Assembly: GCA_018857735.1 (NCBI GenBank)
Contig: JABMCL010001079.1
Coordinates: forward strand, 734,501-798,500
Length of the DNA stretch: 64,000 nucleotides
Direction: 5' to 3'
Source: Alviniconcha marisindica
Lineage: Eukaryota; Mollusca; Gastropoda; Provannidae
Numbering within the stretch: position 1 is the stretch's first letter; each line of letters begins with the position of its first letter. The position numbers were made by a program, and so were the translations under genes. The notes beneath the pieces were generated by a model, which saw nothing but the letters and a program-made list of their open reading frames with translations, was not told the origin of the DNA and did no database searches. This document shows positions 52,001 to 62,300 of the stretch, piece by piece.

Positions 52001-53145
52001 TGTGTGATAGCATGCACAGGGCCCCAGCAGATAGCATTGTTCCTGTGACCATTCTAATTACTATTAAGCTGAGTGAGTGTGTGGTCTCTGTTTTTTGTAT
52101 GGGTCAAGAGTTAACGTAATCATTGGTGAACCCTGCTATGTGCATTGCAAAATGATCACAGCAACTGGATTATAAATTGTTCAGCTGAGGTACATTTACC
52201 AGCATGTACTTTATTAGATCAGATGAGTAAAAAAAAAAATGTTTAGAAAAACAGTGATGGGAATTTAATAAAAATGGGATTCTGTAATGTTTGGACACTA
52301 AATAGTAAATACTTGGGAGATGTGTGTGTGTATGTTTTTTTTTTTGGGGGGGGGGGGGGTATATATGCATGTGACTATTGGTGGAGCTATAAATGTAAAA
52401 GGAATGAAACCAAGTTCAACACATAGTTGTTGAAGCTTTCAGTAACAAATTCAGTAACCCTTGGATTTAGTTGTTGTGATATTCATTGTCAGTACTGGAA
52501 AAAGACTGAATCGTTGAACTTTATTACACAAGGATGAAGATTTGGGGTTTCTCCTGTCAGATAACCTATTCAAGAGAGAGAGAGCGAGAGAGTTTATTCT
52601 TGTTATTCTTTTCATAGGATGTTGATTATAAATTATATATTTTCTGCTGATCTTTCAGATCAAGGACAACAAAGGCGGGTCACTGGATATTCATGTGCAC
52701 TTTTGGCTAGGCGCTGAAACGTCACAGGTAAGCGCTGAGTAACACTGTGCCTGTTACAATTAGTAAAGGGGAAATCTGCATTTGTATTTTACACCAGAAA
52801 CTGTGTATGAAAAATTAGTAAAGGGAGAATGTACTGCATTACACATGTACCTGCTGGATGATCAGTATACACTGAAGTAATCAAGGTCCTGTTTCATTTA
52901 AACTCAAGTGTAAATCATTTCCAGGACTAGCTGTTGTGCAATGTGCCTTAGCCTGCCTCTCATTATATTCCTACTAGTAGTCTCAGATAGCTATGTTTGC
53001 TGTGTTCTCTGGTTCATGTTAACATTGAATTAATTGAGGTTTGATGGGATCAACCCAAGATCTTGCAACAGCTTTCAAACTCCTGGTCTGCACAAGAGAT
53101 TGTGTGTGTGTGCATATATCTGTGTGTGTGTGTGTGTGTGTGTGT

Positions 53146-53176
<31 letters not shown>

Positions 53177-56100
53177 CAGAGAGAGTCTGTGTGTGTGTGT
53201 CCATGTGGGAGAGGGGAGGGGGGTGTTTTTGTATGTGTTTGAGAAAGAAGAGAGACAAAAAAGGTGATCTGTTGTATGTACATGATGCTTCAGTCTTTTG
53301 GATACAATCGAAACTGAGGTGTCATGTGCTGCAGGCATGCACAAGCTTTCAGATCCAACAACAGCAAACAAACTTTGCCCTGGCGAAAATCTGTGTCATT
53401 TTTTTTATAGTGGGTTAGTCTGACTGTGACAGCTAGCTTTCCTTGGGTAAAATGATATGAATTTCCCATGGGGAAATTTCAGAGGGGGAGCATGGTGGGG
53501 GAAAAGCACCAAGGAAAGAACACACGTCAAAGTTATGCATGGCTACTGAACTTGTTGGCATTTAGATTATACAGAAGATCATTTAATTGAAAGATAAAAA
53601 ATAGTTGTTCATAGAGTAGTTTCAGCACACTCACCTGACAAAGAAGGGGAATTGATCTGCTTTTTCTCTCCTCATCAGGATGCCTTTTTGATTATACCAT
53701 TACGATCAGTTGTTACATGCAGGGAAGAATTGAAATTCATTTGCATGTACAGCCTGAAGTGGGTGTTTGTTTTTCACAGTGATGCTAATGGCACCGTGGG
53801 CCTTGTTTTGTACAGGATGAGGCTGGTGTCGCTGCATACAAGACAGTGGAGCTGGATGACCTTCTGGGTGGGGCACCAGTGCAGCACAGAGAGGTGGAAA
53901 ACCATGAGTCACAGCGATTTAGAGCCTACTTTCAAAATGGCATCAGGTCAGTTGCGCTCTGCATTCTTTGCAGGATGTTTAGTTGATAGAGATGTTGAAG
54001 CTGAGTGCTAAAAAACCCACTGAACCTGGGATCAAGAGGTTGCCGGTTCAAATCTTGTTTTGTTTTTTTCCCCCTTCATCCATCGTTCCTTAGTATGGTA
54101 GGCTCAGTGTCTAGCCCAGCCCTTGCGTAAAAAATCCATCAGTGTTACAGGCAATACATGCGTGGTGGTGCACTCTGTTGCAGTTGGATTTCCTCAGGGA
54201 AAGTGACCTGAATCCTTACAGAAAAAATGTCTCTCTTGAGACTGCAAATGCATGAGTGTGTGTGTGTGTGTGTGCGTGCGTGCATGTGTGTAATTTTGTG
54301 CATGCAGGGATTGGCTATGAATACTTGCTGATCCATTGGTAATGAAAACTTCCTGTTCACCCTATGAATACTAGCTGATCCACTAGTAATGAAAATGTCT
54401 TGTTCACCCTGTGAATACTAGCTGATCCGCTAGTAATGAAAACTTCCTGTTCACCCTATGAATACTAGCTGATCTACTAGTAATGAAAATGTCTTGTTCA
54501 CCCTATGAATGCTAGCTGATCCGCTAGTAATGAAAACTTCTTGATCACCCTATGAATACTTGCTGATCTACTAGTAATGAAAACTTCTTGATCACCCTAT
54601 GAATACTGGCTGATCCACTAGTAATGAAAACTTCTTGATCACCCTATGAATACTTGCTGATCCACTAGTAATGAAAACTTCTTGATCACCCTATGAATAC
54701 TAGCCGATCCACTAGTAATGAAAACTTCTTGATCATCCGCTAAAAATAAATACTTCTTGATCACCCACTGGTAAGGAATACTAACTGATCCAGTGATAGT
54801 ATGGTCATATCTATCCATTCTTCATCTTCTCCGGCATCAAAAGAGACAAAATGTTTACTTTGACAGAATCAAGTGTGGAGGCGTGAAGTCAGGCTTCAAC
54901 CATGTGGAGCGGGGCGTCTTCCAGACACGTCTTATCCAGGTCAAGGGCAAGCGAAACCCACGCTTCTCAGAGGTCAGTAGCTCATCCGCAAGTTTCTTTG
55001 GGGAAAAGAAGAGAACCATTTGTGTATTTGATAATTTGGAAGCAGTTTGGGTTTAGTTTGAAAAGTGTAGTTTGGGTACAGGTCTTTAGAAGTGCATGTT
55101 TGGCAGGAAGCTGAGTAGTGATTTCCCCTGTGCCAGTAGCTTTCCTGACATATGTCTGTTATGTGTAACTGTAAGTTTTCACACTGTCATTATTGTCTGT
55201 TATGTGTAACTGTAAGTTTTCACACTGTCACTGATCATTTGCATTTACAACCTAAGCAGTGTTGTTTTTTTTTTTAGCTGGGGTAAAGTGGAATCAGTTG
55301 GGAGAGATGGCATTGGCAGCAAGCCCTGAAGTACACTTCTCTCTGCCTGTGTTGTGTCTGATAGTGATACAGCAGTGAAAAAACTGTGCTGCATGACCAA
55401 TCATTTCTGATCACCTTCATAACGGTGACGCGCAATTTCTTGTTGCTACAGTGAAACAAGTATGCAGATCCATTTATGGTGCAGTTCAGCTTTTTGTGCA
55501 GTCATTTTTTTCTGATAACAAATGTGTCTGTAATTGCTAAAATATCTCGGTATATTTAGAGCTATCTCATTTGCATTTAAGAGCACAGAATCTTCAGGTT
55601 TTGAGTGTTTGCCTTTAATAAATCAGTTGTGAATAGATGTTCATGTTTTGAAGATTAAAACAACTGAGTTGAGAAACACCTAAAAAAAGTGAGGTGTGTG
55701 AAATGAGTAATTGTCAGCTAAAGGCATGTGTATCTGCAGGAACATAATTTCCGTTTCAGTTGTCTGGCATTGGCTGGGAGCTGATGAACAAAGGGGACTG
55801 TTTCATCCTGGATTTGGGCAACGTGCTCTTTCCCTGGCTGGGGTCCTCCTGCAACAGAGCTGAGAAGATGAAGGTGAGGCATCCCTCATGAACACTTTTC
55901 TCAGGAGTTGTCAGTACCCTAACACTTGAAAAAGCAGTTTTGATGTGTTTCATTAAGCATCAGTGATGTGTGCTCTCAGCTTTGCTGTATTATTTGTCAT
56001 TTGACATTCTGTAGATGGGGAGGAGGGGAGGTTAGTAGCTGGATTCTAATGTCCTGTTGATCATGCAGGGTCATCTCAGGATGAGGGAGAGAGAGAGAGT

Positions 56101-56317
56101 GAGGACTCCCTGTTCATGATTGAATCTTTGATGCCATGCAGTGTGAGAGAGAGGGAGAGGACTCCGGTTAATTATTGAGTCTTTGGTGTCATGCAGTGTG
56201 TGTGTGAGAGAGAGAGAGGACTCCTGTTAATTATTGAGTCTTTGATGTCGTGCTGTGTGTGTGTGTGTGAGAGAGAGAGAGGACTCCTGTTAATTATTGA
56301 GTCTTTGGTGTCATGCA

Positions 56318-56348
<31 letters not shown>

Positions 56349-59300
56349 GACTCCTGTTAATTATTGAATCTTTGACGTCATGCAGTGTGAGGTAGAGAGG
56401 ACTCCCTGTTAATTATTGAATCATTGTAGTCTTTGACTTCATGCAGTGTGACCCAGTGATGTGCTTTTGAAACAAATGGATGGACAGGACCGTTAGAACA
56501 AAGGCACAATTCGCTTGTAACTTACCAGAGAAATCACTCTTTCAGACCCTTGAGCACTGTCGCAGACTACGGGATGAGAGAGGGGGCAAAGCCAACATTG
56601 TGATCTTGGAGGACGGACAGGAAGAGTCCATGCTGGACGCAGACTGTAAACCAGTAAGTCCCATGATTTCAAATAAAGGAGGGAAGAAGTGGGAATGTTT
56701 CCCTCTTTTTGACTCGCATGAAAAATATTAGCATAGTGTGTGGGTTTGTTTGGTCCTCAACTGATAACCCCCCCCTCCCTATTTTGACAGTTTTTCAGAC
56801 ACCTTTTCAGCCTTTTTTGTTGTAATCTTTGTGTGATATTTTGTGTTAAGCTTGCTGTTCTGTATGGAGTTTGATCTAGTTGGTGATCAGGGCTAAGTTT
56901 TATGGTTAAAAGCAGAGTTTAGTCAAAACAGTTATGATTACGTTTGTAGGAATAAAAATTCAGTGGAAGATCTTTTCGATTATTTTGTTGCTGTCTTGTT
57001 TGGATGTCAAAAATCTTCACATGGTTTTGTTTCTCAGGGCAAAATTGCAAGAGTTTGAGTGTTTCATACTTATATGTATTTCCATATTCTCATTAAAATA
57101 CATGTGTTTCATTTTGTTGGTAATACTTTCGTTTTATCTACTGAGATATTTTGAGAATGTACCTCTGGTGTAGTTTATGTACCTTGTATTTACAAGCATA
57201 CCAGGTGAGAGTTACCGTAGGCGACACAGATCTTTGTTGTTGCACTTATGTCTTTTGAGCGCCAGTTAACTCCCTTGTGTGTTGTTTCTGCCCTTGTCCA
57301 TTGATTGAGTTTCTTGTTTCATTGCTCACTGAGCCAGTGATCTGCATTTGCAGTTGTTTGAAAAATATTTGGTACTGCGAGAGAAGCACAAGGTGCTGCC
57401 GGCAGATGCAGGTGGTAAAGATGAGGTCTCGGAGCGACAGTCAGCTGCAGCCATCAAGTTATTCTCGTAAGTGTTTCAGTTTGCTGCTTAGGCAGTCCCT
57501 TCTGAGCTATTTCTGCTGTGTTTGAGCCACAGTGATTGGGTTAGGAAACTAGAGATATGTGGGATAGTATAAAATAAGGATGTCCCTCCGCAACACTGTG
57601 TAGAAATGGGACAAGTGTAGATTGTTTTAAAAGTAATATTTTTATATCAGGATGCACAGTGTTGAACAGAAACTTCCTGCAAGGGAAATACAGTGGGCTT
57701 GGATTCTGCTTGGACTTTGAGATGCTTCTCATACAGACAGAATATGCCTTTCTGGTTTTGAGTATAAAGTGAATAAATATTCTGTAGTGTGGTTGTGTTC
57801 ACAGTGTGTTTAAATGTATGATATGAAAACAGCAGCAAAAGGACCATGACTGCACCAGAGTGACTACATGTTTTCATATCATACATTTAAACAGTCACTG
57901 TGGTGCAGTCATGGTCCTTTTGCTGCTGTTAGGAAACCGAACACTGACATTGCTCTGTGCTATTTGCAGCTGCCGAGAAGAGGACGGCACGCTGAAGATC
58001 CAAGAGGTCAAAGCTGGCCCTCTCTCCAAGAAAGATCTTCTGTCTGAAGTAAGTTTTTTATCATTTTCCATTGCGCAGTTGATACTTGCAGTAAACACGC
58101 CTTGCGCTTCTTGTTGTAGGAGTGATATTTGGCAGTGTGTTAAAAACAGTTTCAGATCGAGGCCGATGGCATGGCTGTTGAGACATCTGCCAAAACAGTT
58201 ATTCAGTTTGGCTTGAAATATTATAAGAACAATAAGAGAGGCAATATTCATTTGCAGAGAATTTTAAAAATGCAAATTGACACTTCAGGAAACAAAATAG
58301 TTTGAAGATGGGTTGATAGTTTGAACATGTGAGTTGTTCTACCTGTACCTCTTGTATGCTAAGTAGGCATGTACCATTGAGCTGTGTGAGTCCATTTGAT
58401 CACCAAGGATCTTTTTGTACCTTGTACTCAATGCATTTGGCATATTCAATCAGCTTCAGTGAAGGAGTTCAGGTGATGTATTTTGTTTAGAAGTTAAACT
58501 GGGTAACAGTTTTGTTCAGTTTGACAAAAAGCCTTGAACTGGGCAGACCTGTGTTCCAACTATTGCAGAGATTGGGACGCTGCTTTGCAATATTAATAAA
58601 GAAACAAACACACATACATGTATACTTGAACCGTGGCCATATTTCTAATCTTTTTTTTTTAACCACACAATGCAGTTGTTTGAACAGCTCCATTGAGGTT
58701 TTTGTTGTTGTAGTTGTTGTTGCCATGTTTTTGTTTTGAAGATAGAGCACCAGTAGCTTTGTGCACAACAATACAGTACTTATTTTGTTGTTGGGTAGGA
58801 TTCCTTCATCATTGACAACGGTCTGGCTGGAGCGTGGGTTTGGATTGGCAAGAAAGCATCGCCCAAAGAGAAGCAGGAGGCAATGAGGAACGCTGTTGGG
58901 TTCCTGAAGAAGAAGGAGTACCCCTCAGACACCAAAGTGACGCGGGTGGTGGAGGGGGCGGAGCCGTCAGACTTCAAGTGTCTCTTCAGGGACTGGCCCC
59001 AACCTGCGCCCACTGGCAAAGTCTATGCTCGTAGCAGGATAGGTGAGAATGGATGTTGTGGTCTTGCCATTTGCCAGTAACAGTAAGAGGAACACTTACC
59101 TATGTGTGCCTCTCCTCGTACGAGTGCAAAATGTTTTCAGTGGGATGTTCAGCACCGTTGAATCCACTCGCCGTTTGGGTTTACGAAACAAATCCACCTG
59201 CAAGAGCACTGCTTCAAAGAGATTATTTTTGTTAAATCTGATTTTGTCATTAATGATTTTTATTTTTTTATTTTTTTAAGCTGAAGCTGCACTGCAGTGA

Positions 59301-62300
59301 CTCCTGGGAATGTAGTGTGTGTGTTTTTCTTTCCTTCCGGTCAGCCTTTTCTTCTGGATTTGAGTGGAATAAGATCAGTGAAGTGTTGAACTGTGTTCTG
59401 CCATTATCTGTGTGTGTATTATTGCCATGAATGTGTGCTGTCGAGGTACGAGTACAATGTGGACATTATGTATGTTGAGAGATAACGCTAGCAAAGCATA
59501 ATGCAGCAACTTTGGAGAGTTTTTTTGTATCCTGTGCTTAGCTTTGTCATCTTTTAAGGAGTCGGGCTCACCTTCACCAACCAATGTATTATACACAGTG
59601 AAAGCAGTTTTAGTGTGGCCAGTATTTCTGTATGTATGCTTGTCGATTGTTGCAGCCAAGACAGTACAGACCAAGTTTGATGCTAACACCTTGCACACTA
59701 ACCGCGCCCTGGCTGCGGAAACGCAGATGGTGGACGATGGCAGCGGCAAAGTCGAGGTTAGGGCCAAATTTTATGAATGTATTCCGCAGTCTGCATTTTC
59801 TTTGGCTGATATGGCTATTCTTGCCCTTGCAACCTTCTTCACTGATACCCTTGACAGTAACTGGCTGGAGAAATAAACATTTGAGCATGACTGTGGCTGC
59901 AGAAATGAACATTTGAGAATGACTGTAGCTGTAGAAATGAACAGTTGATAGAGACCGTGGCTGTAGAAATGAACGTTTGAGAGTGACTGCAGCTGTAGAC
60001 ATGAACATTAGAGAATGACTGCAGCTGTAGACATGAACATTTGAGAGTGACTAGCTGTAGAAATGGACATTTGAGAGTGACTGCCTGTAGAAATGAACAT
60101 TTTTAGAGTGACTAGCTGTAGAAATGAACATTTCAGAGTGACTAGCTGTGGAAATGAACATTTGAAAGTTGCATAGTTGACATTTCATGGACTCTTATTG
60201 GTGTGTGTGTGATGGAGGGAGACAGAGAGAAGGGGGGTGAGGGCAGACAGACATAACTTGTTTGAAAGTTTTGGGCTCTTTTAAGGCAGATTTAAATGAA
60301 CTGATGCCAAGAGTAAGTAAGTAACTTGGTGTTTTACACCAGTCAACCAGTACAGTTATATCAGGGCGATGATGCAGAGAGAGTTAGTTAGTTAGTGCTT
60401 TGAGCCCAGTCAACCACAAAGGGTTATATCAGGGCTAAATGCACAGAGAGAGGGAGAAAAAGATGACCTTTTTTTAAAAACAAGGCTGTGGGTTATTTAT
60501 GACTTTAAATGTGTTCTTACTTGTTCTTTTTGTTCATTACACTGATATGTAATGGAGTCACGGTGTCCGTACAGGTGTGGCGCGTGGAAAACTTTGACCT
60601 CAAGCCCATGGACAAGAGTCGCTACGGAGAGTTCTTTGGTGGAGACTGCTACGTCATCCAGTACACATATGAAGTGCATGGCCGTGAAAATGTCATCATC
60701 TACTACTGGCTGGTCAGTGAACAGGGCTTGGAATGAAAGCACACGGTTGAGCTGCTGGTGCAAGCCAGTGTCGTTTTGCCCTGGAAGTCATATCACTGCA
60801 CTGCAGCAGGCACAAATTAGCTGCAAACACCTATGGACTTGTTTCAAGATTTCCAGTTGAACGCTAGGGGTCCCCCGGTATAGGCAGTTGTACATTGACT
60901 AATACATTCCACTGGGTGAGAAGATTGTGTGTGTAGCCAATTTTTATTTCCCTGCCACATGGGCTGCTACATGCCATCTTCAGAGGATTTATCTCTGTTT
61001 CTGAAGGCTGGGTGCAGTTACGCAAGGCACTTATCCTGTCTGAAGGTAGTCCACATATAATTCTTCAGTGCACAGCAGCATTTTTATGTTGCTTTGGTGT
61101 TCTTGCTGGTGACAGTGTGTTGTGACACAGTCTCAGCACCCAAGAAGTTAAAACTGAACAGATGTTTATGAGACAGGTGTACGAGCACAGCAAGTTGTGG
61201 CCACAGCACAGGCTAAACAAGTTATACCTGACATTCAGCTAAACAACATTGGCTGAGTGAGACACGAAGTTAAAGGCAAAACCACAACTAGAATTTTGTA
61301 ACACAGTTATTTCAGACCTAGTGATACATTTTGAAAGGTGTTGAATGCAGTTGATTTTACCTCTGAGCATCCCCATTGAGGGCTGGTGGGGAAAAGAAAT
61401 TCAGCACGATCAAACTGTTATGAGACTTTTTTGTTGTTGATTATTTGAAGTGGGCTGTAAATACAAAACAAGGGTGAATCTCGCTCAGAGTTCGCTAGGA
61501 AACCATAAACATGTTGCGACGAAAGTGGGGGGGAAAAAATGGGATTGAGTCAACGCCACTTGGGTTTGAGCTAATAATTATGCCCGAGAAATGCAAGCAT
61601 TTGATTTCCGTTTAAGTGAAACAAACATGCTGTTGTGGTTGACAGGGCTCCAAGTCCACAACGGACGAGAAGGGCACGGCAGCCCTGAAAGCGGTGGAGC
61701 TGGATGACAAACTGGGAGGCTCCCCTGTGCAGGTAACCAGACGTTGGCTGTTTCCATCAGTAGACAGAAAACCACAACAGACTGATGAATGCCCGTCAAA
61801 AGTGACATTTCAAAGTTTGATGTCTGGGTAATATGTGACCAGGTTCTGCTCAGTACATTCTTGTGGCTGGATGTGATTGGACCACATCTCTTCTTCTTTT
61901 ATTTTTAACACATATATGGGTCATTCTTCTGAAAACGGGACCAAAGAGGGTGCTGCTTTCCTGATGAAATAAAATAAAATAAAAACATGAAACTTTTTAA
62001 ACTACTGCTGTATTTCTGATGTAATGTGAAATAAGGGAAATGGCACAATATGTGAATGCATCATTATTTCTTGTGCTGTGAGTCTTTTCTGGTAAAAATT
62101 GCGACATTTTCATGGCCGTCATTTGTGACATGGCTAAGGGAAGGTTAGCTGATTGCAAATGTTTCCTTGAAATCGTTCATGATTGAATAAAAACAGATTT
62201 CACAAGAAAGAAGGTGGCTAGTTCTTACTTATAAATGGTATTTATTGTGTGTTGCTTCCTACTAACAGCACCAAACAATGAAAAGATAATCAGGGTCTCG

